A stretch of DNA of 24,298 nucleotides, from positions 1 to 24,298 of the forward strand of contig CAYVXT010000049.1 of assembly GCA_964455485.1 (NCBI GenBank), in the 5' to 3' direction. Made by a program: the position numbers and the translations under genes. Of this stretch, positions 17,415 to 23,810 are shown one piece after another. The DNA comes from CAYVXT01 sp964455485 (GTDB lineage Bacteria > Patescibacteriota > Minisyncoccia > Phycocordibacterales > WO2-35-19). How positions within the stretch are numbered: position 1 is the first letter of the stretch; every line of letters starts with the position of its first letter. The notes below the pieces were generated by a model. It had not been told where the DNA came from and made no database searches. It saw only the letters and a program-made list of their open reading frames with translations.

Positions 17415-19368
17415 TTTTATTGCCGCGCACCTGAGTGAGCTTGCTTTCATATTCAAGCACAGTTCTGACAAATTCGGAATGGCTCCATGCAAGAGGGGTA
17501 GCAGATATTTGTTCCCCTGTGTAAGGATTTAATTGTTCTGATAACATCCCAGATTTTGAAAATTTAGTTACCCATTCAATATGTTTTACGATATTCACCA
17601 AATCCTGTTCTGTCCTAGCTGTAGCTATCAGGTATTGAACCATCCATAAAGTGACTACAAACCAAGGATTGCCTGCTGAGTCACCGCCAACATGAGAGTA
17701 CACATCATTTTCATAACGAGCCAAACCGCCAATTTTTATTCCCCGACTCAATCGATTCCAATATATTGAAAATGCCTCTTTCAATCGTGGGTCATCTGGA
17801 GAAACTACCCCAAACCTGAATGGTCCATAAAAATTGCTTGCATCTAAACGATTATCTTTATTTTTTGCATCCTCACCTATAAGTTTGAAGAAATATTTGC
17901 CATCATTGTCCCACAAGTTATTTAATACAGCTTTTCTGAAAAGTTCAGCTTCTTGGTAAAACAGCGACATGTCTTCCTCCTTGCCAAGCATTTTTGCAAA
18001 ATTTCCAGCAGCCATAAGACCTCCGTGCACAAGAGATGTTGTAAATGCAGAAACAGAATAAATTTCCTCCCATAAATCATAGCTCGGTAGTGGTAAGTTG
18101 GTATGTATATCTTTATACCTTATCAAAAACATGGCTGACCTTTTTACTAAACTATTGTAAATAGTTTCAATAAATTCTAAATCCTTTGTTCTTATATAAT
18201 GCTCCCACAAACCCACCAACAGTATAGCCGTTTCATCTTCCTGTATTGCTAACTGCCTTTTACCGTCTTTGACCCATGGATGCCAAGAACTTCCAAGCGA
18301 ATAGTCAGGTTGATATTTATGCAAAATATAACCCTCTTCAGTCAAAACCTCATTTGCAAATTCATAAAATTTTCTTGCTGGACCATGGAAACCAGCCATG
18401 TCAAAAACCCACGCCGAAAAACACGCATCTCTCGGCCACACATAAACATAGTTATCGCCACCATACTGTATATTACCTGAATCTACAGAGGCCAAAATAC
18501 CTCCGCGGTCATCTGTATGTGCCCGCATTGTAAGCAACGAATGATAGAATAGATCTTTTGTTTGATCAGAAAGGCCATCCATAGAAATTGGCACCTGTTC
18601 AACCCATGCTTGCCAAAAATCCTGTGTGGATTCTAATAAGTGTTGGGGGGTTTTTTGAAGCACATATTCTAAAAGTTCACAGACCCCTCGGTAGGTTTCT
18701 CCTGCAGCGACCCAATAATATATAGTGACCGAACCATTGGAAGGTATTTCCCGGCTCCAACCTATAACCGAATCTACAATACCATGCTCAATGGGGTTTT
18801 TTGAAAGCTCTCCGTCTTCAGCATCTCTCCAAGTTCCTTCCTTACCTTCTATTCCGCAAAAGCCAATACTATAGTCATCGAAGTGCTTATCATCACAAAC
18901 TCCTCCAACTAAAAAGACCCTTCTACCTTTATAATGCACTATCGACTCAATGGTACTTGAAAAATAAGCTGTATCAGCATGATTGGTGTCTCCTATTTTA
19001 AATTGCTGATTAAAAAATATCTTAACTTTTTTTGCGTAATTGTTTTTGTTTTTAACCTCAACTTTCCTTAGAAAAATATTTTTTTCGTTATATACAACAT
19101 CACTTGTAATAATCTCAATGCCTATATGCCGGTTTGTTGCTTCTAACCGACCTACCATAGAACGCCCCAAGAAGTGAACATTTGTATCCCATTCACCGTT
19201 ATCAAGCCAATGCATTTTGTTATCTGCAAATACCCCCAATTTATGAATTTGGTTTTGCCCAATATGATTTTCCTGACCTACATAAGGGAAATAAAAATCG
19301 CGCACTTGCCCGAAATTATCTAAGCAAGCAAGTGTATTGCCATTTCCAAGCACCATAGATCTCGCCAT
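17407..19368 (-). CDS. Glycoside hydrolase family 15 (glucoamylase/trehalase-like)
   Basis: 653 residues with no signal peptide, hence cytosolic. GH15 enzymes are inverting exo-glucosidases acting on alpha-glucans (glucoamylase, glucodextranase) or trehalose. The N-terminal ~270 residues form the beta-sandwich typical of bacterial and archaeal members (GNGNTLACLDNFGQVRDFYF). The (alpha/alpha)6 barrel follows, with GGDNYVYVWPRDACFSAWVF, SSWHPWVKDGKRQLAIQEDE, SYDLWEE (Glu434/Glu435, the general acid region) and LSEQLNPYTGE (Glu611, the base region), then LAWSHSEF. Both catalytic glutamate regions are present, so activity is expected; the exact substrate cannot be told. It is first in the operon with the ATPase, MYG1 and gatB, and lies just after the dnaJ terminator. 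The start lacks a clear Shine-Dalgarno. Confidence 0.92.
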   Translation of the reverse strand: MARSMVLGNGNTLACLDNFGQVRDFYFPYVGQENHIGQNQIHKLGVFADNKMHWLDNGEWDTNVHFLGRSMVGRLEATNRHIGIEIITSDVVYNEKNIFLRKVEVKNKNNYAKKVKIFFNQQFKIGDTNHADTAYFSSTIESIVHYKGRRVFLVGGVCDDKHFDDYSIGFCGIEGKEGTWRDAEDGELSKNPIEHGIVDSVIGWSREIPSNGSVTIYYWVAAGETYRGVCELLEYVLQKTPQHLLESTQDFWQAWVEQVPISMDGLSDQTKDLFYHSLLTMRAHTDDRGGILASVDSGNIQYGGDNYVYVWPRDACFSAWVFDMAGFHGPARKFYEFANEVLTEEGYILHKYQPDYSLGSSWHPWVKDGKRQLAIQEDETAILLVGLWEHYIRTKDLEFIETIYNSLVKRSAMFLIRYKDIHTNLPLPSYDLWEEIYSVSAFTTSLVHGGLMAAGNFAKMLGKEEDMSLFYQEAELFRKAVLNNLWDNDGKYFFKLIGEDAKNKDNRLDASNFYGPFRFGVVSPDDPRLKEAFSIYWNRLSRGIKIGGLARYENDVYSHVGGDSAGNPWFVVTLWMVQYLIATARTEQDLVNIVKHIEWVTKFSKSGMLSEQLNPYTGEQISATPLAWSHSEFVRTVLEYESKLTQVRGNKNG

Positions 19369-19380
19369 AAAAATATTTTA

Positions 19381-19417
19381 ACACAAAAAATTGGAGTTAC
19401 GCTCCAATTTTTTGTGT
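19381..19417 (-). terminator. Rho-independent terminator after dnaJ
   Basis: A perfect 16-bp inverted repeat (arms 19381-19396 and 19402-19417) with a 5-nt loop. Read on the minus strand the 3' arm contains a run of six T, fitting intrinsic termination of dnaJ, whose stop is 22 bp upstream. Read-through would feed the GH15 operon, whose start is only 13 bp beyond. Confidence 0.85.
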
Positions 19418-19438
19418 ACACCAACTTAATTGTCCTTA

Positions 19439-20527
19439 TTATATCCCCTCCTCTTTGAGTTTTTGGATAGCTTCTTTGGCCGCCTTTGTAAGTTTTTTAG
19501 GAAGAATCACTTTGGCGTGAACTAAAATGTCACCTCTAGATTTTCCTTGAGGCACCCCTTTTCCTTTTATTTGTAAAATATCACCAGTATTTATACCCTC
19601 TGGAATTTTCAACTTTGAAACCCCGTCAAGTGTTTGAATATCATACTCAGCTCCAAGTAGAGCATCCGAAAGTTTTACATCTAAATTCATAACCAAATCA
19701 CTACCTTCCTTTCTAAAGGTTTTATGTTTTTTAACATGAACTTTAATATAAAGGTCTCCAGAAGCGCCATCTTTTATAGCTTCACCAGCACCAGAAAGAC
19801 GTATCATTTCCCCATTATCAATTCCACTTGGAATTTTGACTTTTACTTCCTCCTCTTTTTTTAGTATACCTAAACCTGCACAGGCTTCACATTTATCTTT
19901 TGGCACCTTTCCTTTTCCACTACACGATTCGCATGTGCGAGCCATTTCTATAGACCCGAAAATTGATTTTTTAACTTCCCTTATTTTACCTTTACCATTA
20001 CAGGTTTTACATTCAACCATTTCGCTACCTTTTTTTGCACCATTTCCGCCACAAACTTCACAAACTGAAACTTTATTAAGTAAGAAGGCTCTATCAACTC
20101 CAAATATAGACTCTTCAAATGAAAGTTCTACATCTATCGAAATATCTCTGCCACGTTTTGCCTGCCTCCTGCCACCACCAAAAAATTCTCCAAATATGTC
20201 ACCTAAATCAAAATCTTGCTGGAAACCACCACTTTGAGCAAAGTTTGAAAAATCGAAACCACCAAAGTCTTGCCAACCACCTTGGAAACCATTAAAACCT
20301 CCTTGGCCGGCTCCCCCAGCAAAAGTCTGCCCATACGTGTCATATTGAGCTCTCTTTTGGTCGTCGGAAAGCACTGTGTAAGCTTCGTTTACTTCCTTAA
20401 ACTTCTCAGCATCGCCACCTTTCTTGTCGGGGTGGTATTTGTGGGCGAGTGAACGAAAAGCCTTCTTTATCTCGTCTTTTGAGGCCTTTTTGTCTACTCC
20501 TAGAATGTCGTAGTAGTTTTTTGCCAT
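19439..20527 (-). CDS. dnaJ: Chaperone DnaJ (Hsp40)
   Basis: 362 residues from ATG 20527 (MAKNYYDILGVDKKASKDEI); upstream in-frame codons come from the leader and are not chaperone-like. DnaJ delivers clients to DnaK and stimulates its ATPase in the cytosol. The J domain spans 1-70 with HPD at 32-34. A Gly/Phe-rich linker runs 68-125. Four zinc-finger repeats start at Cys156 (CEVCGGNG), Cys173 (CKTCNGKG), Cys199 (CESCSGKG) and Cys213 (CEACAGLG). The C-terminal client-binding domains run to the end (PSGIDNGEMIRLSGAGEA, DLYIKVHVKKH, GDILVHAKV). It is a complete type I DnaJ. It has its own promoter, a ~73-nt leader with two hairpins, and a strong terminator. dnaK lies ~940 bp upstream, separated by a DUF559 unit. 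Confidence 0.96.
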   Translation of the reverse strand: MAKNYYDILGVDKKASKDEIKKAFRSLAHKYHPDKKGGDAEKFKEVNEAYTVLSDDQKRAQYDTYGQTFAGGAGQGGFNGFQGGWQDFGGFDFSNFAQSGGFQQDFDLGDIFGEFFGGGRRQAKRGRDISIDVELSFEESIFGVDRAFLLNKVSVCEVCGGNGAKKGSEMVECKTCNGKGKIREVKKSIFGSIEMARTCESCSGKGKVPKDKCEACAGLGILKKEEEVKVKIPSGIDNGEMIRLSGAGEAIKDGASGDLYIKVHVKKHKTFRKEGSDLVMNLDVKLSDALLGAEYDIQTLDGVSKLKIPEGINTGDILQIKGKGVPQGKSRGDILVHAKVILPKKLTKAAKEAIQKLKEEGI

Positions 20528-20557
20528 AATTTCAAAATTTAATTTTATGAAATTATG
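20525..20557 (-). promoter_or_regulatory. AU-rich hairpin enclosing the dnaJ start codon (candidate RNA thermometer)
   Basis: A perfect 10-bp inverted repeat (CATAATTTCA at 20525-20534, TGAAATTATG at 20548-20557, + strand) with a 13-nt loop. In the dnaJ mRNA the 3' arm contains the AUG start codon and the bases before it, where no good Shine-Dalgarno exists. All but two pairs are A-U, so the stem should be marginally stable. This fits heat-opened translation control of a heat-shock gene, but that is inference. Confidence 0.45.
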
Positions 20558-20563
20558 AGCATC

Positions 20564-20587
20564 CCGCCGAAGCTTTAGCGAAGGAGG
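20564..20587. repeat. REP-like 24-bp hairpin repeat, copy 1 (dnaJ leader)
   Basis: A short GC-rich imperfect palindrome with loop TTTA. It shares 20 of 24 bases with the segment at 21531-21554 in the dnaK tail, including a 13-base identical core (CGAAGCTTTAGCG). It lies inside the predicted dnaJ 5' leader, upstream of the start-codon hairpin. Confidence 0.7.
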
Positions 20588-20606
20588 ACACCTAATTTCG
20601 TTGTTA

Positions 20607-20635
20607 ATTATAGCAAAAAATGAGATGAATTTCAA
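20607..20635 (-). promoter_or_regulatory. Sigma70-type promoter of dnaJ
   Basis: On the minus strand TTGAAA (20630-20635), a 17-bp spacer and TATAAT (20607-20612). Transcription would start near 20600, giving a leader of about 73 nt that carries the REP-like hairpin and the start-codon hairpin. No CIRCE-like repeat overlaps it. Confidence 0.7.
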
Positions 20636-20640
20636 TTGAA

Positions 20641-20692
20641 ATAACTCACCCTCCTCACTTCGTGTGGTCCCTCCCTTACTACAAGGGAGGGA
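20641..20692. repeat. Palindromic repeat A, one inverted end of the DUF559 unit
   Basis: Contains a perfect 10-bp stem TCCCTCCCTT/AAGGGAGGGA (20668-20677 and 20683-20692) with loop ACTAC. It is preceded by a small CAC-TTC-GTG hairpin and ATAACTCACC. The same ATAACTCACC and a 22-bp palindrome core occur in reverse orientation at 21064-21102. The DUF559 stop codon falls in the loop. Confidence 0.85.
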
Positions 20693-21038
20693 ATTGCGAG
20701 CGTTCGAATTCTGTGATTTTTTCTAGAACATTATCAATATTACTTAGTATTTCATTATTCCAAAACCTAAGAACATGGACACCAGCTTTGTTCAAGAAAA
20801 TTTCTCTTTCTTCGTCATACTCTTTATTTTCTTTATGTTGCTCACCATCAAGCTCAATTCCAAGTCTTAACTTTGGACAAACGAAATCTAGAATATACGG
20901 ACCAACACTGTACTGACGATAAAATTTTAGATTCTTTAATTTTCTGTTTCTCACCTTACCCCAAAGTATTTTCTCCGCTTCTGTTGAATTTATTCTTAAT
21001 CTTTTCCGACGTGATTTATTGATTTGATCGTTATACAT
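20679..21038 (-). CDS. DUF559 endonuclease-like protein
   Basis: 119 residues from ATG 21038 (MYNDQINKSRRKRLRINSTE), chosen because it matches usual family N-termini. A GTG at 21062 would add 8 residues and has Shine-Dalgarno-like GGAGG from palindrome B just upstream. DUF559 proteins have a restriction-endonuclease-like fold related to very-short-patch repair nucleases. Visible motifs are TEAEKILWGKVRNRKLKNLK, FYRQYSVGPYILDFVCPKLR, LGIELDGEQH (the PD-(D/E)xK-type Asp and Glu) and VHVLRFWNNEIL. The catalytic residues look intact. The gene fills the space between two inverted palindromes: its last residues (FPPL) and stop lie in palindrome A, and palindrome B abuts its 5' end. It sits between dnaK and dnaJ, which are usually neighbours. 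A mobile or domesticated nuclease is inferred; its substrate is unknown. Confidence 0.88.
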   Translation of the reverse strand: MYNDQINKSRRKRLRINSTEAEKILWGKVRNRKLKNLKFYRQYSVGPYILDFVCPKLRLGIELDGEQHKENKEYDEEREIFLNKAGVHVLRFWNNEILSNIDNVLEKITEFERSQFPPL

Positions 21039-21060
21039 CTTAATAGGAAAAATGCTCGTC

Positions 21061-21104
21061 ACTCCCCTCCCTTGTAGTAAGGGAGGGGTGGGGGTGAGTT
21101 ATTT
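21061..21104. repeat. Palindromic repeat B, other inverted end of the DUF559 unit
   Basis: A perfect 10-bp stem CCCCTCCCTT/AAGGGAGGGG (21064-21073 and 21079-21088) with loop GTAGT, the reverse complement of the loop of repeat A, followed by GGTGAGTTAT matching the outer end of A in inverse orientation. On the minus strand its purine arm could serve as Shine-Dalgarno for the GTG start at 21062. Confidence 0.85.
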
Positions 21105-21159
21105 GATGTATTGATTTTATCAATTTAAGGAGTAATATCAATTTTGGAAAGGTATTTGT

Positions 21160-21423
21160 ATGTTACTTGTTGAATGCTTCCGTGATGGCAACCATACTCC
21201 CCGGTTTCGCTTCTTATCTGAGGAAGCAGACATTTTGTGGCTATCTCTCCAATAAAGAGGTTGGAGACAAGTGAAACGGAAAAACGAGGTTTTATGGACC
21301 AAAAAAGAACTTGGTAGCAGACGGCATTACCATATCAAAATCAGTAGCATGAGCAACTTCTCCGTAACAGATCTGGACAAAATATTTTCAATGCAAACCG
21401 AATTTTTTGGCAAGATGCTCTAA
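21160..21423 (+). pseudogene. Small plus-strand ORF interrupted by one in-frame stop
   Basis: From ATG 21160 the frame gives 31 residues (MLLVECFRDGNHTPRFRFLS...), one TAA at 21253-21255, then 55 more codons in the same frame to TAA 21421, including HYHIKISSMSNFSVTDLDKI and FSMQTEFFGKML. A GTG at 21271 could restart a 50-residue product. The two halves read like one protein of about 87 residues: the composition is balanced, hydrophobic residues alternate, and GGAAAGG lies just before the ATG. A hairpin follows directly after the end. Either a nonsense mutation, a short frameshifted stretch (the next frame reads LSNKEVGDK across the stop) or two tiny genes could explain it. I do not recognise the family. 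The stretch is more GC-rich than its flanks. Confidence 0.35.
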
Positions 21424-21426
21424 AAC

Positions 21427-21455
21427 AATCGCCCCAACGTAAGTGTGGGGCGATT
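21427..21455. terminator. Bidirectional hairpin terminator between dnaK and the small ORF
   Basis: A perfect 10-bp stem AATCGCCCCA/TGGGGCGATT (21427-21436 and 21446-21455) with a 9-nt loop. It is 8 bp from the dnaK stop on the minus strand, followed there by GTTTT. On the plus strand it begins 4 bp after the small ORF's stop and is followed by CTGTTTATTATTTCT. Confidence 0.75.
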
Positions 21456-21462
21456 CTGTTTA

Positions 21463-23361
21463 TTATTTCTGCTCTGTATCTTCCGGCTTTTTTTCTTCTC
21501 CTGCTTTTTCCTGGCTTCCAGATTCCTTGTCCGGCGAAGCTTTAGCGGAGTCGGATGGATTCTGTTTCCTCATCTCCTCCCCTATCTTTTGCATTTCTTT
21601 TGAAAGATTTTCTGTAGCAGATTTTATTGCAGAAACTTCTGTACCATCTTTGACTTTTTTTAGTTCATCAATTTTTGCATTTACTCCTGTTTTTATTTCA
21701 TCACCTATCTTCCCTTCCGCATCTTTGAGTGCTTTTTCGGCTGTGTAAATCATTTGTTCTGCTAAATTTTTTGCTTCAGCAGCTTCCTTTTTCTTCAAGT
21801 CGTCAGCGGCATGCATCTCTGCATCTTTTTTCATCTTTTCAATTTCCCCCTGTGAAAGTCCGGAGCTACCTTCAATTTTTATTGATTGCTCTTTGCCACT
21901 TGATTTGTCTTTGGCTTTTACATTCAAAATACCATTTGCATCAATATCAAATGTCACTTCCACTTGTGGCACACCACGAGGAGCAGGAGGAATGCCATCT
22001 AATATAAATCTTCCAAGTGAACGGTTGTCGGAAGCGAGAGGTCTTTCACCTTGGACCACGTGTATTTCAACACTTGTTTGATTGTCCGCAGCAGTTGAAA
22101 ATACTTGCGATTTTGAAGCCGGGATAGTGGTATTTCTTTCAATCAATTTTGTAGCCACACTTCCCATAGTTTCAATACCAAGAGAAAGCGGTATAACATC
22201 AAGAAGCAAAATATCTTTCACATCTCCGGCAATGATACCTCCCTGTATTGCTGCACCGAGTGCCACCACTTCATCTGGATTGATTGACTTGTTTGGTTCC
22301 TTACCAAAAAACTTTTTAACTTCCTCAATTATTTTTGGCATCCTTGTTTGACCTCCTACAAGCACCACTTCATCAATATCTTCCACTTTGAAAGGAGAAG
22401 CTTCAATTGCCCTTTTGGTTATGGTGATAGCTCTTTGAATAAATTCATCAGCGATTTCTTCAAGCTTTGCTCTATTCATTTTGATGAGAAGGTGGCGAGG
22501 CCCTGAAGAGTCAGAGGTGATGAATGGAATATTCACTTCAGTTTCCATTGCTGTTGAAAGCTCTATCTTTGCTTTTTCTGCCGCTTCATCCAACCTCTGA
22601 AGTGCCAAAGGATCTTTGGTGACATCTATACCGCTTTCTTTTTTAAATTCGTCCGCAAGATAGTGAATGATTTTTTGATCAATATCTTTACCTCCCAAGT
22701 GCGAGTCACCATCTGTTGCCTTCACTTCCACCACATCATCGCCCACCTCCAATACAGAAATATCAAAAGTTCCACCTCCAAAGTCGAAGACTGCAATTTG
22801 TTCGTCTTTCTTTTTGTTAAAGCCGTACGCAAGCGCCGCAGCTGTTGGCTCATTTATAATCCTCTTCACGTCTAGTCCTGCGATTGCTCCAGCGTCCTTG
22901 GTAGCCTTTCTTTGAGCGTCATTAAAGTATGCGGGCACAGTAATAATCGCCTCGGTTATTTTTTCGCCCAACTTTGCTTCAGCATCAGCCTTGAGTTTTG
23001 AGAGTATCATCGCAGAAATTTCTTCCGGCTTATATTGACTATCTCCAATTTTTACGAGCACTCCACCTGTATCTGACTTGGACATTTCAAAAGGCACCGT
23101 TCCCTTATCTTTTTGTATGGCATCCTCGTCAAAATTGTGACCGATAAATCTTTTTATGCCAAAAACGGTGTTTTTTGGATTTGTCACCGCCTGCCTGCGC
23201 GCCAAAAGGCCAACCAATCTTTCATTGGTTTTTGATATAGCAACAATAGAAGGAGTTGTGCGAGCACCTTCTGCGTTTTCAATTATTTTCGGATTGCCCG
23301 CCTCCATCACCGCTACTGCTGAATTTGTTGTTCCTAAATCAATTCCGATTATTTTTGACAT
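21463..23361 (-). CDS. dnaK: Chaperone DnaK (Hsp70)
   Basis: 632 residues, full length. DnaK is the ATP-driven cytosolic Hsp70 that binds and releases unfolded segments with DnaJ and GrpE. The ATPase domain (1-~375) shows IIGIDLGTTNSAVAV at 4-18, ITVPAYFNDAQRKATKDAG, IINEPTAAALAYGF, AVFDFGGGTFDISVLEVGDD and DEVVLVGGQTRMPKI. The linker is DILLLDVIPLSLGIE and the substrate domain follows, with a helical lid after ~500. The last ~35 residues are disordered and charged; the segment encoding SDSAKASPDK is a REP-like repeat (21531-21554). The gene ends before a strong hairpin. Upstream in the order of transcription is grpE, with a plus-strand small gene and palindrome C between. The start lacks a clear Shine-Dalgarno; TATAAT occurs at 23467-23472 on the minus strand, without a good -35. 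Confidence 0.98.
   Translation of the reverse strand: MSKIIGIDLGTTNSAVAVMEAGNPKIIENAEGARTTPSIVAISKTNERLVGLLARRQAVTNPKNTVFGIKRFIGHNFDEDAIQKDKGTVPFEMSKSDTGGVLVKIGDSQYKPEEISAMILSKLKADAEAKLGEKITEAIITVPAYFNDAQRKATKDAGAIAGLDVKRIINEPTAAALAYGFNKKKDEQIAVFDFGGGTFDISVLEVGDDVVEVKATDGDSHLGGKDIDQKIIHYLADEFKKESGIDVTKDPLALQRLDEAAEKAKIELSTAMETEVNIPFITSDSSGPRHLLIKMNRAKLEEIADEFIQRAITITKRAIEASPFKVEDIDEVVLVGGQTRMPKIIEEVKKFFGKEPNKSINPDEVVALGAAIQGGIIAGDVKDILLLDVIPLSLGIETMGSVATKLIERNTTIPASKSQVFSTAADNQTSVEIHVVQGERPLASDNRSLGRFILDGIPPAPRGVPQVEVTFDIDANGILNVKAKDKSSGKEQSIKIEGSSGLSQGEIEKMKKDAEMHAADDLKKKEAAEAKNLAEQMIYTAEKALKDAEGKIGDEIKTGVNAKIDELKKVKDGTEVSAIKSATENLSKEMQKIGEEMRKQNPSDSAKASPDKESGSQEKAGEEKKPEDTEQK
21531..21554. 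repeat. REP-like 24-bp hairpin repeat, copy 2 (inside dnaK tail)
   Basis: This in-frame segment encodes part of DSAKASPDK in the variable C-terminal tail of DnaK and matches 20 of 24 bases of the repeat at 20564-20587. The loop is TTTA with short GC-rich arms. The reading frame is kept, so it sits where added residues are harmless. Confidence 0.7.
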
Positions 23362-23384
23362 ATTGTTTGAAGATTAATTAATAA

Positions 23385-23442
23385 TGAACCCCACCCCCGC
23401 TTTCGCGTGGACCTCCCCTTGTTCAGGGGAGGTAATGGGGAG
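23385..23442. repeat. Palindromic repeat C, solitary relative of repeats A/B, upstream of dnaK
   Basis: An 8-bp perfect stem ACCTCCCC/GGGGAGGT (23412-23419 and 23427-23434), loop TTGTTCA. It is preceded by a CGC-TTTCG-CG mini-hairpin and CCCCACCCCC, the same order of parts as repeat A (CAC-TTC-GTG then a CCTCCC palindrome). No nuclease gene adjoins it. It lies in the dnaK 5' leader region, 24 bp before the ATG. Confidence 0.75.
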
Positions 23443-23496
23443 ATAACCATTAAATTTTGCTCTGAAATTATACAACTACCTTCGTCTTTTGAGTAC

Positions 23497-23525
23497 TTGA
23501 CATATTTTGTATAATTTGATACAAT
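23497..23525 (+). promoter_or_regulatory. Consensus sigma70 promoter for the 58-residue membrane protein
   Basis: TTGACA (23497-23502), exactly 17 bp, TACAAT (23520-23525). Transcription would start near 23532, followed by AGGA (23533-23536) and ATG at 23542. A 6-bp inverted repeat TTGTAT/ATACAA (23507-23512 and 23519-23524) covers the spacer and -10 and could be an operator. Confidence 0.8.
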
Positions 23526-23541
23526 TTTCAACAGGAATCAC

Positions 23542-23718
23542 ATGGCACAGTTTCTGTTTTGGATTACTTTTGCAATCTATGCATTTCAATGGATTGTACT
23601 CCTGATCGCAGTTGTGAACACATTCCTCGAGGAAAAGAGAGTAAAGTTCACGATATCGCACCACTTTCTGTACCAAGGCGTCGCAATTGCAATTGCCGCC
23701 AAGTACATTTTCGGCTAA
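23542..23718 (+). CDS. Small two-helix membrane protein
   Basis: 58 residues, too short for most gene callers. ATG 23542 has AGGA 5 nt upstream and a near-perfect promoter 17 bp before it; a hairpin terminator follows the stop by 24 bp, so it is a complete one-gene unit. Residues 4-29 (FLFWITFAIYAFQWIVLLIA...) form a first transmembrane helix, EEKRVKF is a charged loop, and residues ~42-57 (HFLYQGVAIAIAAKYIF) a second hydrophobic helix. By the positive-inside rule the loop is probably cytosolic. It stands on the opposite strand between grpE and dnaK. I do not recognise a family. The antisense frame 23476-23727 is judged a shadow. Function unknown; toxin-like or membrane-stress peptides are possible but unsupported. 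Confidence 0.78.
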   Translation: MAQFLFWITFAIYAFQWIVLLIAVVNTFLEEKRVKFTISHHFLYQGVAIAIAAKYIFG

Positions 23719-23742
23719 CCACGACACATCGCACCCATCACC

Positions 23743-23774
23743 GCCGCTGGCTCACCCCAGCGGCTTTGCTTTTA
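23743..23774 (+). terminator. Terminator after the small membrane protein gene
   Basis: A perfect 8-bp GC-rich stem GCCGCTGG/CCAGCGGC (23743-23750, 23757-23764) with loop CTCACC, followed by TTTGCTTTTA. This is a classic plus-strand intrinsic terminator. Confidence 0.85.
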
Positions 23775-23775
23775 C

Positions 23776-23810
23776 CTAGATTCTAGATTCCAGCTTCTAG
23801 CTTCTAACTT
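23776..23810. repeat. Tandem 7-bp repeat (5 units) across the grpE 3' end
   Basis: Five consecutive heptamers on the + strand: CTAGATT, CTAGATT, CCAGCTT, CTAGCTT, CTAACTT. The grpE stop codon (23797-23799) and the last residues of GrpE lie within units 4-5, so the array has invaded or grown from the end of the gene. Confidence 0.8.

Noticed and set aside
20699..20712. tRNA-like T-loop sequence GTTCGAATTC
   Set aside because: It lies in the DUF559 coding region and no acceptor or anticodon arm can be formed around it.
23362..23541. CIRCE/HrcA operator upstream of dnaK
   Set aside because: No TTAGCACTC-N9-GAGTGCTAA-like repeat is present; the inverted repeats there are palindrome C and a 6-bp repeat in the opposing promoter.
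23476..23727. Antisense Cys-rich ORF of 83 residues opposite the small membrane gene
   Set aside because: It has no Shine-Dalgarno and runs over the consensus promoter of the plus gene. The plus frame has a full set of signals and a coherent hydrophobic pattern.
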